Positions 15,796 to 23,507 of a stretch of DNA of 36,404 nt are shown in pieces (position 1 is the first letter of the stretch; the number at the start of each line of letters is the position of its first letter). The DNA comes from Chitinophagales bacterium (GTDB taxonomy: Bacteria; Bacteroidota; Bacteroidia; Chitinophagales; Chitinophagaceae): contig JAFLBN010000026.1 in assembly GCA_017303395.1 (NCBI GenBank), forward strand, positions 1 through 36,404. Reading direction: 5' to 3'. A program made the translations under genes and the position numbers. A model generated the notes under the pieces. It was not told where the DNA came from and ran no database searches. It saw only the letters and a list, made by a program, of their open reading frames with translations.

Positions 15796-16641
15796 CTATT
15801 TTATCGGCTCATCGGCAGCAAGGTTGAATTCCCTTGTTACTTCTGTGTTGTCGCCCTGTACTTTATTGCCGTCTTTGTCTGTCAGTGTCAGTGTAATGCT
15901 TGGTTTTCCCAATGGCACGTTCTTCAGCATATATGGCTTCCATGCTTTCAGTACAAAAGTGGTATCTACACTGTTTGCTTTCAGTTGTGCTTTAATATTC
16001 AGTGTGCTGTCGTTCAGTTGGCCGTTCCATACATAGAAGTCCAGCAGCAGGTTGTCTGTATTGTTTTTGCCTATGTAGTCGCCTTTTGGTCTGCTGTAGA
16101 ATACCATTGGTTCAGATGGGCTACTCAGTTTTTGCATTTTGCCTTTATCATCTATTTTGAAGTGCAGCAAAGCAGATGCGCCTTTTGTTTTGATAGATTC
16201 GTGATAAGAGCGTGCCAGAAATACCAACAGATAATGCTCGCTGTTCTTTGCCAATACTACACTGTTTTTAGGCTCGTACAGTGCAGCATACGGTTTGTTA
16301 TCGAGTATGAAGTGGATGTGTTGACCTTTGTCGGAATTATTGCACATTTTACCATTGGCATCGCTTGTCTGGTTCATCAGTTCAAAGTTCTTAACCACGA
16401 AGCTGAAGTCCAGTTTTACAGAGTCTGTACCCTGTACTGTTGTTTTGATGTCGCCGATAGTCAGTTGCGCATCCGGAAACTCAGGGGAAGCTGAAAAATC
16501 TGTCAGTTCTACCGCAGGTATTGTTGCTGCCACTGCCGTATCATTTACCGCTGTGCCTTCACCCTTATTTTCACCCCCGCACGATGCCAACAGCAGCGTA
16601 GCGCCTGCCAGTATAGCTGTCAATCCTTTTATATGTGCCAT
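15796..16641 (-). CDS. Lipoprotein with HIH motif, unknown function
   Basis: This 281-residue protein starts at ATG 16641; a TTG 18 bases upstream is an inferior alternative. The signal peptide ends in a lipobox (LLASC), with lipidation expected at Cys21. A short, Ala/Thr-rich linker leads into a beta-rich domain. Within it, GQHIHFILDNKPY (residues 106-118, His108 and His110) is followed by SEHYLLVFLARSYHESIK with His136 and His147. The four histidines could form a metal site, but I cannot confirm that. Proteins with a similar GQHIHxIxDNxPY motif occur in other Bacteroidota under loose names. The gene stands alone and is transcribed away from the Bat-type operon. Confidence 0.82.
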   Translation of the reverse strand: MAHIKGLTAILAGATLLLASCGGENKGEGTAVNDTAVAATIPAVELTDFSASPEFPDAQLTIGDIKTTVQGTDSVKLDFSFVVKNFELMNQTSDANGKMCNNSDKGQHIHFILDNKPYAALYEPKNSVVLAKNSEHYLLVFLARSYHESIKTKGASALLHFKIDDKGKMQKLSSPSEPMVFYSRPKGDYIGKNNTDNLLLDFYVWNGQLNDSTLNIKAQLKANSVDTTFVLKAWKPYMLKNVPLGKPSITLTLTDKDGNKVQGDNTEVTREFNLAADEPIK

Positions 16642-16693
16642 GTTCTTAATTTTTGTCAAAGCTAAGGGCTAATTTTTAGAAAAATTTTAAGTA

Positions 16694-16720
16694 TTTGATA
16701 TTTCTGAACGATTACATTTG
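16694..16720 (+). promoter_or_regulatory. Promoter for the DUF58/Bat operon
   Basis: The -7 box TACATTTG (16713-16720) is an exact TAnnTTTG match. A TTTG at 16694-16697 lies 15 bp upstream, which is a little short for the usual 17-23 bp. The ATG is at 16747, giving a leader of about 20 nt. The box lies in the 105-bp space between the divergent lipoprotein gene and this operon. Confidence 0.6.
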
Positions 16721-16746
16721 TCATCTGAAAAAACGCGCCTGATAAG

Positions 16747-17616
16747 ATGCTTACAACGGCAGAAATACTGAAACGTGTAAGACAAATAGAGATTAAAACC
16801 CGAGGGTTGAGTAATCACATATTTGCAGGGGAATACCACTCCGCATTCAAGGGCAGAGGTATGTCATTCAGCGAGGTACGCGAATACGCGCCGGGCGATG
16901 ACGTGAAGTTTATAGACTGGAACGTTACAGCCCGCTTCTCTCACCCGTTTGTAAAGGTTTTTGAAGAAGAACGCGAACTGATTGTGATGCTGTTGGTAGA
17001 CGTGAGCGGCAGCTCGCTCTTTGGTACCAGCAAGCGCCTGAAGCGCGAACTGATAACAGAAGTAAGCGCAGTGCTTTCGTTTTCAGCAGCTACCAACAAT
17101 GATAAAGTAGGTGTTATCTTTTTTAGCGATAAGGTAGAGAAATTCATACCACCGAAGAAAGGTCGTAGTCATATACTCCGCATCATCCGCGAGCTGATAG
17201 CACTGGAACCTGAACAAAAAGCAGGTACCAATATCAAAGCGGCACTGGAATACCTGAATCAGGTACAGAAGAAGAAGAGCATCACTTTCCTGATGAGCGA
17301 TTTCATCAGCGAACCGTACGAACAGCAATTGCAACTGGCGGCCCGCAAGCACGATCTTGTAGGCATACAGATATATGACAAACACGATCGTGAACTGCCA
17401 CAGGCAGGCTTGGTACAACTAATGGATGCAGAGAGCGGCATTATGCAATGGGTAGATACGGACGATAAATCTGTACGTGCACAATACGCCAACAGTTTTG
17501 ACCAGCATCAGAAATATTGCGTACAGGCATTCCGCAAAAGCGGTGCGCAGTTGCTGGATATACGTACCGATGCAGACTATGTGAAATCGCTGCAAACATT
17601 CTTTAAAGCAAGATAA
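16747..17616 (+). CDS. DUF58 domain protein of the Bat-type operon
   Basis: This 289-residue protein is largely soluble. The DUF58 signature REYAPGDDVKFIDWNVTAR lies at residues 45-63. A VWA-like domain follows whose metal-site loop reads DVSGSS at 85-90. Proteins of this family accompany MoxR AAA+ ATPases and VWA proteins in Bacteroidota and are thought to help assemble or stabilise envelope protein complexes; the exact activity is unknown. In the usual arrangement a moxR gene stands directly upstream. Here a divergent lipoprotein gene and a promoter occupy that position, so moxR must be elsewhere or absent. The next gene starts 2 bp after this stop. Confidence 0.92.
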   Translation: MLTTAEILKRVRQIEIKTRGLSNHIFAGEYHSAFKGRGMSFSEVREYAPGDDVKFIDWNVTARFSHPFVKVFEEERELIVMLLVDVSGSSLFGTSKRLKRELITEVSAVLSFSAATNNDKVGVIFFSDKVEKFIPPKKGRSHILRIIRELIALEPEQKAGTNIKAALEYLNQVQKKKSITFLMSDFISEPYEQQLQLAARKHDLVGIQIYDKHDRELPQAGLVQLMDAESGIMQWVDTDDKSVRAQYANSFDQHQKYCVQAFRKSGAQLLDIRTDADYVKSLQTFFKAR

Positions 17617-17618
17617 GT

Positions 17619-18578
17619 ATGAAGGCAAGGCTATATACATATCGCGTATTGCTGCTGCTGTTACTGGCAGGTTATACTTCTTTTGCACAGGAAGAAAAAG
17701 CAGGTGCGCGCATAGATGTCGCACAAATAACTGTAGGAGACCAGGCAAGACTGTTTGTAGAAGCACAGCACAACCCTGTAACCAGCAAGCTGCAATGGGC
17801 AGCCATACCCGATACTTTCAACGGACTGGAAGTAGTAGAAAAGGGCACGATAGATACTATCAAAAACGGCAATATCGTTACCTATAAACAACGTGTGCTA
17901 ATCACCGGTTTTGACTCCGGTATGCACGTAGTGCCGAGGTTTATATTTACCGTATTGCCCAACAGTGGTACACCTCAAACGCTTCAGACAGATTCATTCC
18001 CTATACTGGTGCAGCCTGTAGCCGTAGATACTACAAAGCCGTTTAGGGGTATTAAAGATATAGTAGGTGTAGAGTCTACGTGGAAAGACTATATCGGCTA
18101 CATAATAGGTGGCATACTGCTGGCTGTGCTGATTGCAGTAGTTATTGCTTATCTGCGTAAAAGAAAGCAGCCTGCGTCTGTACCAATACCCGAAGGGCCA
18201 AAAGAAACACCAAACGAAAAGGCAATCCGCCTGCTTGTTGAATTGGAACAGCAAAAGCTTTGGGAGAATAATAACCCGAAAGAATACCATACACAACTCG
18301 TTGACATCTTGCGCATATACATGGAAGAACGCTTTGGTGTAAATGTGATGGAACTGACATCGGACGAGATACTGCACAAAGTAGCATTACATAAAGAGAT
18401 GACATCGCACAGAATGTTGTTGTCAAACATCTTCTACATAGCAGACCTTGCCAAGTTTGCAAAGGCACAGCCTACACCGCAAGAGCACATGGCCGCTATG
18501 GACTATGCAAAGCAATTCATTATGGCTACAAAGCCGGTAGTAGTTGTTGAACCTCAAAACCCACCAACTGCATCATGA
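17619..18578 (+). CDS. BatD-like single-pass membrane protein
   Basis: This 319-residue protein has a signal peptide (residues 1-23, cleavage after SFA), a periplasmic beta-rich domain to about 155 and a single membrane helix at about 158-178 (YIGYIIGGILLAVLIAVVIAY). A cytoplasmic helical domain follows at about 200-300 (LLVELEQQKLWENNNPKEYH, then IYMEERFG). This layout fits the short proteins with BatD-like N-terminal domains found between the DUF58 and batA genes in Bacteroidota; I am less sure of the exact family name. Its stop overlaps the start of the VWA gene by 4 bp, so translation is coupled. Confidence 0.75.
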   Translation: MKARLYTYRVLLLLLLAGYTSFAQEEKAGARIDVAQITVGDQARLFVEAQHNPVTSKLQWAAIPDTFNGLEVVEKGTIDTIKNGNIVTYKQRVLITGFDSGMHVVPRFIFTVLPNSGTPQTLQTDSFPILVQPVAVDTTKPFRGIKDIVGVESTWKDYIGYIIGGILLAVLIAVVIAYLRKRKQPASVPIPEGPKETPNEKAIRLLVELEQQKLWENNNPKEYHTQLVDILRIYMEERFGVNVMELTSDEILHKVALHKEMTSHRMLLSNIFYIADLAKFAKAQPTPQEHMAAMDYAKQFIMATKPVVVVEPQNPPTAS

Positions 18579-19585
18579 GTGCTTTGTTAGATTTCAAACA
18601 CCTCAGCTTTGCGCAGCCGCTGTTTTTCTTCCTGTTGCTGCTCATACCGTTCATCATCTGGTGGCAGCAGCGCAGCAAGGTGAAGGACAATCCTGCTATT
18701 CGTCTTACTACGCTGGCAGGTATAGCAAGGGTGCAGCCTACATGGCGCGTACGTATGCGCCCGCTGTTGTTTGCACTGCGTTTACTGGCATTGGCAGCGC
18801 TTATTACAGCACTTGCACGCCCGCAGACAAGTAACACCACGGAGAATATAGACAGCGAGGGTGTAGATATCGTGATGTCGATAGACGTATCGGGGAGTAT
18901 GTTGGCAGAAGACCTGCAACCAAACCGCATAGAAGCTGCGAAAAAAGTAGCCCTGAACTTTGTTGACAGCCGCCCTACAGATAGGCTTGGTCTGGTTATC
19001 TTCTCTGGCGAAAGCTTTACGCAATGTCCCATAACCATAGACCACAACGTACTGAAAGAACAACTGAGCAATATAAAGAGTGGTATGCTGCAGGATGGTA
19101 CTGCCATAGGCATGGGCCTTGCTACAGGTGTTGACCGCCTACGCTATGCAAAAGGCAAAAGCCGTGTGCTGATACTGCTGACAGATGGTGTAAATAATAC
19201 AGGATTGATAGACCCGATGACGGCGCTTGAAATTGCCAAAGCATATAAAGTGCGTGTATACACCATTGGTGTAGGTAGTATGGGACAGGCTCCGTATCCT
19301 GTACAGACACCTTTTGGCATACAAAAACAGATGATGCCTGTGCAGATAGACGAACCGCTGATGCGCAAGATAGCCAACGAAACAGGTGGTAAGTATTACA
19401 GAGCAACCAACAATTCATCGCTGGCTAATATCTATAAAGACATAGATAAACTGGAGAAGACCAAGATTGAAATAAGTAGCTATAAGCAATACACAGAGCT
19501 ATTCTTTCCTTTTGCTCTTGTAGCTATTGTGTGTTTGCTGCTTGAGGCTGTGCTGCGCTACACTGTGCTGAGAAGCGTAACCTGA
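18575..19585 (+). CDS. batA: VWA domain membrane protein (BatA-like)
   Basis: This 336-residue protein has two N-terminal membrane helices (about 14-30 and 63-81) and a cytosolic or periplasmic VWA domain. Its metal-ion-dependent site DVSGS lies at residues 104-108, and a C-terminal membrane helix (FALVAIVCLLLEAVL) lies near 315-329. The layout is that of BatA, first named in Bacteroides for aerotolerance. The VWA domain normally binds partners through a divalent metal. The operon ends here: batB, batC and a full batD do not follow. Instead a convergent gene overlaps the last 87 bp of this gene. The family call is firm; the symbol rests on gene order and domain layout. Confidence 0.9.
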   Translation: MSALLDFKHLSFAQPLFFFLLLLIPFIIWWQQRSKVKDNPAIRLTTLAGIARVQPTWRVRMRPLLFALRLLALAALITALARPQTSNTTENIDSEGVDIVMSIDVSGSMLAEDLQPNRIEAAKKVALNFVDSRPTDRLGLVIFSGESFTQCPITIDHNVLKEQLSNIKSGMLQDGTAIGMGLATGVDRLRYAKGKSRVLILLTDGVNNTGLIDPMTALEIAKAYKVRVYTIGVGSMGQAPYPVQTPFGIQKQMMPVQIDEPLMRKIANETGGKYYRATNNSSLANIYKDIDKLEKTKIEISSYKQYTELFFPFALVAIVCLLLEAVLRYTVLRSVT

Positions 19586-20584
19586 TAATTCGGTTTCGTA
19601 ATACTTGTGTTGAAAACTAAGAGAGTCGCTGAATGTATATTCAGGGTGCTTCTGGTGTATTAAATCTTTATTTGCTGCTGTGTACACATCTCCTTCTACC
19701 AGTACATTTCTGAAGATGCGCTGATACCATTTCACAAGCTCTTCTTTGTTGTGCAGGCGTTCCATTATGAAGCCAAACGCATAGTCGTTCTTAGACTTAA
19801 AGCCCGATATATCGTATCGCACATCTTTAGAAAGCGGCGAGAACTCTAGCTCGTTATTATATAGTGCCTCTCTGAACTGTGAAAAGCTGAGGAAGCCCAC
19901 ACTATCCTTCAGTTTGAAGATGGAGTTGTTGTCTATATCTGCCACTATCCATTTATTGGTAGCAGGGTCAAATACCTCCATCATGGTATGCTCATCATCA
20001 AAGCCATTGCTACTATCGCCGGCTATGCCACCTACTATACGGGTTTTATACCCTTGCTGTGCAAGTACATTGCATGCAAATGCTGCTATTCTGCTGCAGG
20101 TAAGGTATACTTTGTCGTGTATGGCTTTATCTGTAAGCTCTTCGGCAGTAGCATCGTTATCTATATTGCCATGGGTATGTATCCATGATATTGAACTGAG
20201 TAATGCCAGCATGTTACGGTTATACACTATCACCTGATAGTTGTTCTCATCCGGGAAGATGAGCCTGTACATGCCTTCTTTGCTCATATCTACAATGCTG
20301 CTTCCCACTTTGTAGATGCCCGGGTGCACTATTAGTTTATTAGGTAATAGTGGCGCATCTTTTGTTTCGGGGCGTAGCGTTATTTCATTTAGTGTATCGC
20401 AATACAGGTAGTAAGAATAATGCTTGTGCAGGGCTTTGTTGCTGTTGATAACATCGGTAGCGGTATTGAATGATAAGGGTTCTTTGATATAGTACTTGTA
20501 AAACAAAATGAAACCAATATTCATAACTATACTGGTGATAGCTATGAACAGAAGTAGCTTCTTTTTACGAGGAGTAGGTGACAT
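19499..20584 (-). CDS. Membrane-anchored transglutaminase-like protein
   Basis: This 361-residue protein has one N-terminal membrane helix (residues 9-29, in LLLFIAITSIVMNIGFILFY) and an extracytoplasmic domain. Residues 155-220 look like a transglutaminase-like cysteine protease fold. Cys163 begins a helix (TCSRIAAFACNVLAQQG), His199 lies in DDEHTMMEVFDP and Asp216 in KWIVADIDNN, with the spacing of the Cys-His-Asp triad. The YKTRIVGG strand between them is typical of the fold. Such proteins can crosslink, cleave or bind peptides, and some relatives are inactive. The C-terminal 29 residues, rich in His, Gln and Ser, are encoded opposite the end of the VWA gene. An exact TAGCTTTG box lies just upstream of the start. 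Confidence 0.82.
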   Translation of the reverse strand: MSPTPRKKKLLLFIAITSIVMNIGFILFYKYYIKEPLSFNTATDVINSNKALHKHYSYYLYCDTLNEITLRPETKDAPLLPNKLIVHPGIYKVGSSIVDMSKEGMYRLIFPDENNYQVIVYNRNMLALLSSISWIHTHGNIDNDATAEELTDKAIHDKVYLTCSRIAAFACNVLAQQGYKTRIVGGIAGDSSNGFDDEHTMMEVFDPATNKWIVADIDNNSIFKLKDSVGFLSFSQFREALYNNELEFSPLSKDVRYDISGFKSKNDYAFGFIMERLHNKEELVKWYQRIFRNVLVEGDVYTAANKDLIHQKHPEYTFSDSLSFQHKYYETELSGYASQHSVAQHSLKQQTHNSYKSKRKE

Positions 20585-20591
20585 AGTCCTC

Positions 20592-20599
20592 CAAAGCTA
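20592..20599 (-). promoter_or_regulatory. Candidate -7 box (TAGCTTTG) for a leaderless transcript
   Basis: This exact TAnnTTTG match on the minus strand ends only 7 bp before the ATG at 20584. If it is used, the mRNA would have almost no 5' leader. No TTG lies at the usual spacing. The match could be chance in AT-rich DNA. Confidence 0.4.
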
Positions 20600-20623
20600 A
20601 TATTAAAATTGAATTAAAAACTG

Positions 20624-20670
20624 ACAAAAATCATTTCAAACTCAACATTAATCCTTATACAAAAATCATT
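20624..20670. repeat. 12-bp direct repeat upstream of the transglutaminase-like gene
   Basis: The sequence ACAAAAATCATT occurs exactly at 20624-20635 and 20659-20670, 35 bp apart. Both copies lie in the 150-bp space between uvrB and the transglutaminase-like gene. A protein-binding site is possible. The space holds no gene and no good uvrB terminator that I can see. Confidence 0.6.
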
Positions 20671-20734
20671 AATCTGTGGTTAGTAGAGTTGCAACGATTG
20701 GCAGTTTTATTCTATGTTAGCTTGTATTAATAAA

Positions 20735-22762
20735 TCACTTCATTGCCTCCTTCTCTTTCTGTAGCTGGAACATCTTATCCCTCAATCTGGCAGCTTCCAT
20801 AAAGTCGAGTTCTTTGGCTGCTTTCTCCATATCCTTTTTCGTTTTGGCTATCAGCTTTTCAAGCTGTGCAATGTTCTTGTATTCTACTTCGTCCTCTGCT
20901 GCAATTGGTGCCAGCTCTTCGTGCAGGGCATATTGATTGTTTTCGTCGTAACCCTTTATTTCCAGTACAGATGTTTGTTTGAATACTTCTTCTTTCGATT
21001 TGGTAACCGTGCGTGGTGTGATGCCATGCTGCAGGTTGTAAGCTATCTGCTTATCGCGGCGGCGATTGGTTTCGTCAATCGTCTTCTGCATACTCTCGGT
21101 AATCTTATCTGCATAGAAGATAACAAGTCCATCGGCATTACGGGCTGCACGCCCTGCCATCTGCGTCAGTGAACGGACATTGCGCAGGAAGCCTTCTTTG
21201 TCTGCATCCAATATGGCCATCAGCGATACTTCAGGAAGGTCTAGCCCCTCCCTCAACAGGTTTACACCTACCAGTACATCGATATTACCCAAACGCAAAT
21301 CGCGCAGTATCTCTACACGTTCCAGTGTATCTACCTCGCTGTGTATGTATCGGCTGTTGATGTTGATGCGCTTTAGGTATTTGTCCATCTCTTCGGCCAT
21401 GCGTTTGGTAAGTGTTGTTACCAATACACGGTCTCCTTTTTTGATGCGCTTATCTATTTCATCCAGCAGGTCGTCTATCTGGTTGATGCTTGGGCGTATC
21501 TCTATCGGCGGGTCCAGCAAGCCTGTAGGACGTACCACTTGCTCTGCTACCACACCACCTGTTTGTTCCAGTTCATAATCGCCCGGTGTGGCACTTACAA
21601 ACACTACCTGATTCAGCAAGCCTTCAAACTCGTGAAAGTTGAGCGGACGGTTGTCCAGTGCACTCGGCAGGCGGAAGCCGAAGTCAACCAGATTCAGCTT
21701 GCGGCTGCGGTCGCCACCATACATACCACTTATCTGCGGGATGGTTACGTGGCTCTCGTCTATCACCATCAGAAAATCATCAGGGAAATAATCGAGCAAA
21801 CAGAACGGGCGTGTGCCGGGTCTGCGGCGGTCCAGAAAGCGGGAATAGTTTTCTATACCACTACAATAGCCCAATTCCTGTATCATTTCAAGGTCGTAAT
21901 TGACACGCTCTTTGATACGCTGTGCTTCTATATGCTTGCCGATGCTTTTAAAATACTCATGCTGTTTGTTCATCTCATCCTGTATCTCGTGGATGATTTG
22001 CACCATCTGGTCGCGCGGGGCAACATAGAGATTGGCAGGGAAGATGGCAGCATTAGTCATCGTGCCGATGCGCTTGCCGGTATCTGTCTCGAAACTTTCT
22101 ATTTCTTCTACCTCATCGCCAAAGAAGGTGATGCGATAACCATAATCTACATAAGGAAGGTTGATGTCAACCGTATCGCCCTGCACGCGGAATGTACCAC
22201 GGGTAAACTCTCCTTGACTGCGCATATACAAGGCATTGACTAACCTGTGCAGAAACTGATTGCGGCCTATATTATCGCCACGGTTCAGGCGGATGATACC
22301 TGCTGCATAGTCTGTAGGATTGCCCATACCATAGATGCAGCTTACCGATGCCACCACAATGATATCTCTGCGGCCGCTCAGCAAACTACTGGTAGCACGT
22401 AGGCGCAACTTTTCCAGCTCTTCGTTGATGCTGAGGTCTTTTTCTATATAGGTGTCTGATGTAGGTATATATGCCTCTGGTTGATAGTAGTCGTAATAGC
22501 TCACGAAATACTCCACTGCATTTTCAGGGAAAAACTGTCTGAACTCGCCATACAGCTGTGCCACCAATGTCTTGTTGTGTGTAAGCACCAGTGTGGGCTT
22601 TTGCACCTCTTGTATAACATTGGCCATGGTGAAGGTTTTACCACTACCGGTAACACCCAGTAATGTCTGAAACTTCTCACCTTCGTTAATGCCTTTTACC
22701 AGCTCTGCTATTGCAGTGGGTTGGTCTCCGGCGGGCTGATATGGACGATTGATACTGAACAT
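20735..22762 (-). CDS. uvrB: Excinuclease ABC subunit B
   Basis: UvrB is the damage-verifying helicase-like subunit of nucleotide excision repair. It is loaded by UvrA and recruits UvrC. At 675 residues it has normal length. Walker A (GVTGSGKT) is at residues 36-43, and the Tyr-rich beta-hairpin that probes DNA is at about 87-110 (FVSYYDYYQPEAYIP). Helicase motif VI is around QMAGRAARN, and the C-terminal UVR domain that binds UvrC lies at about 637-672 (LIAKTKKDMEKAAKELDFME). The start is the ATG giving MFSINRPYQPAGDQP, the usual N terminus. A 504-bp non-coding region precedes it. No other uvr gene is nearby, as is usual. Confidence 0.98.
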   Translation of the reverse strand: MFSINRPYQPAGDQPTAIAELVKGINEGEKFQTLLGVTGSGKTFTMANVIQEVQKPTLVLTHNKTLVAQLYGEFRQFFPENAVEYFVSYYDYYQPEAYIPTSDTYIEKDLSINEELEKLRLRATSSLLSGRRDIIVVASVSCIYGMGNPTDYAAGIIRLNRGDNIGRNQFLHRLVNALYMRSQGEFTRGTFRVQGDTVDINLPYVDYGYRITFFGDEVEEIESFETDTGKRIGTMTNAAIFPANLYVAPRDQMVQIIHEIQDEMNKQHEYFKSIGKHIEAQRIKERVNYDLEMIQELGYCSGIENYSRFLDRRRPGTRPFCLLDYFPDDFLMVIDESHVTIPQISGMYGGDRSRKLNLVDFGFRLPSALDNRPLNFHEFEGLLNQVVFVSATPGDYELEQTGGVVAEQVVRPTGLLDPPIEIRPSINQIDDLLDEIDKRIKKGDRVLVTTLTKRMAEEMDKYLKRININSRYIHSEVDTLERVEILRDLRLGNIDVLVGVNLLREGLDLPEVSLMAILDADKEGFLRNVRSLTQMAGRAARNADGLVIFYADKITESMQKTIDETNRRRDKQIAYNLQHGITPRTVTKSKEEVFKQTSVLEIKGYDENNQYALHEELAPIAAEDEVEYKNIAQLEKLIAKTKKDMEKAAKELDFMEAARLRDKMFQLQKEKEAMK

Positions 22763-22809
22763 GCTGACTAATTAAGAAATCCTGAACACTAAATCCGAAA
22801 TGCAGATTC

Positions 22810-22817
22810 CAAATTTA
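22810..22817 (-). promoter_or_regulatory. Candidate -7 box (TAAATTTG) for uvrB
   Basis: This exact TAnnTTTG match on the minus strand lies 47 bp before the uvrB start. No TTG is seen at the -33 position. The direct repeats at 22861-22892 lie about 45-75 bp upstream of it. Confidence 0.45.
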
Positions 22818-22860
22818 AGATTTTAATAGGGTAGCTTGGTTGTTGATTTTCTCTATGTGT

Positions 22861-22892
22861 TGATAGTTTTTGATAGTGTTTGTATAGTTTTT
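22861..22892. repeat. Short ~10-bp direct repeats upstream of uvrB
   Basis: The units TGATAGTTTT (22861-22870) and TGATAGTGTT (22871-22880) are followed by a related TGTATAGTTTTT (22881-22892). The spacing is close to one helical turn, as in sites for regulators that bind one face of the DNA. No known Bacteroidota operator matches that I can name. Confidence 0.55.
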
Positions 22893-22898
22893 CATTTG

Positions 22899-22962
22899 CT
22901 GCAACAAAAGGAGGGTTGATAATCAATGTATTTGTAACATGAATTGTTACGTTTTGTTGCAG
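22899..22962. repeat. Nested inverted repeat in non-coding DNA
   Basis: The outer arms CTGCAACAAAA (22899-22909) and TTTTGTTGCAG (22952-22962) are perfect 11-bp complements. Inside lies a second perfect hairpin, GTAACA/TGTTAC (22934-22939 and 22945-22950, 5-nt loop), and a weaker TTGA/TCAA pair. The 10-mer AATTGTTACG occurs at 22943 and again just outside at 22974. Confidence 0.75.
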
Positions 22963-23266
22963 ATTGTAATAAATAATTGTTACGGTAAATTCGTGTAGTT
23001 TTCATGGGATATTTATTATTGCAAATATACGTTAAAAAGATAAGTATTAATAAAAAGCTACTCTGCCAATATCATACTATAGGTTTTGTATTGGCTGATG
23101 TTTTTGATTGTAGCTATTGAAATAGCCTTATACCTGTACCAGTTGGCAGTAAAACAACAGGTTGAGTATTGCATGGCAGAATTTCATGTAGTGAAAAGTT
23201 AAGGGAAAGGTGTGAAGCAACCTACAACACTTTGCATTTTATGAACAAACATACTAGTTTACGCAA

Positions 23267-23485
23267 ATGAAAAAGACAATAGGTATTATCCTTATAGTAT
23301 TAGGTATACTGGTTCTTCTTATGATGGCATACGTTTCCTTGGATATTTTTTATAAAAAATTACCGAATAACAACACCAACATGGTTGCATTTATAGGAGG
23401 TTGGGTATTAGGTATGCTAGTGCAGACAATTATCGGTATTTTGCTAATATACTTTGGGAAAAAGCTAATCAAGAAAAAGGCTTAG
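23267..23485 (+). CDS. Small two-helix membrane protein, 72 aa
   Basis: I do not recognise a named family. The protein has two membrane helices at about 4-24 (TIGIILIVLGILVLLMMAYVS) and 42-64 (AFIGGWVLGMLVQTIIGILLI), joined by a polar loop with several Asn residues. It ends in a short basic tail (KKLIKKKA), which suggests that the C terminus is cytoplasmic. It starts at an ATG in AT-rich DNA. The stop codon sits inside the stem of the following hairpin. Small proteins of this sort often modulate larger membrane complexes, but no partner is evident. The open frame, tail and helix pattern support a real gene. Confidence 0.7.
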   Translation: MKKTIGIILIVLGILVLLMMAYVSLDIFYKKLPNNNTNMVAFIGGWVLGMLVQTIIGILLIYFGKKLIKKKA

Positions 23486-23499
23486 CGAACGCTAAGCCT
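23473..23499 (-). terminator. Intrinsic terminator for the flavin reductase gene
   Basis: Perfect stem arms AGGCTTAGC (23478-23486) and GCTAAGCCT (23491-23499) enclose a 4-nt loop. On the minus strand the stem is followed by a run of T, so it ends the transcript from 24389-23508. It also overlaps the stop codon of the small membrane protein gene on the plus strand. Confidence 0.85.
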
Positions 23500-23507
23500 C
23501 TAATTAT

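Larger units (their letters stand above)
22763..23266. other. 504-bp non-coding region between uvrB and a small membrane protein gene
   Basis: This AT-rich gap separates two divergent genes. It holds a -7 box for uvrB, three ~10-bp direct repeats, and an 11-bp inverted repeat enclosing smaller hairpins. It also holds a repeated 10-mer (AATTGTTACG) and a 7-bp inverted pair GCCAATA/TATTGGC near 23066 and 23090. The only open frame is a 38-codon one at 23004-23120, which has no ribosome binding site and no recognisable product. I see no tRNA or known riboswitch. A regulatory region or small RNA is possible. Confidence 0.6.

Noticed and set aside
15778-16494. 238-residue plus-strand frame opposite the lipoprotein gene
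   Set aside because: The sequence is rich in Cys, Tyr and Phe as in antisense shadows, and the lipoprotein on the other strand has a clear lipobox and terminator.
21539-22243. 234-residue plus-strand frame opposite uvrB
   Set aside because: It lies wholly within uvrB, has shadow-like composition and no plausible start.
23004-23120. 38-residue ORF in the uvrB upstream gap
   Set aside because: No ribosome binding site or recognisable product, and AT-rich random frames of this size are expected.
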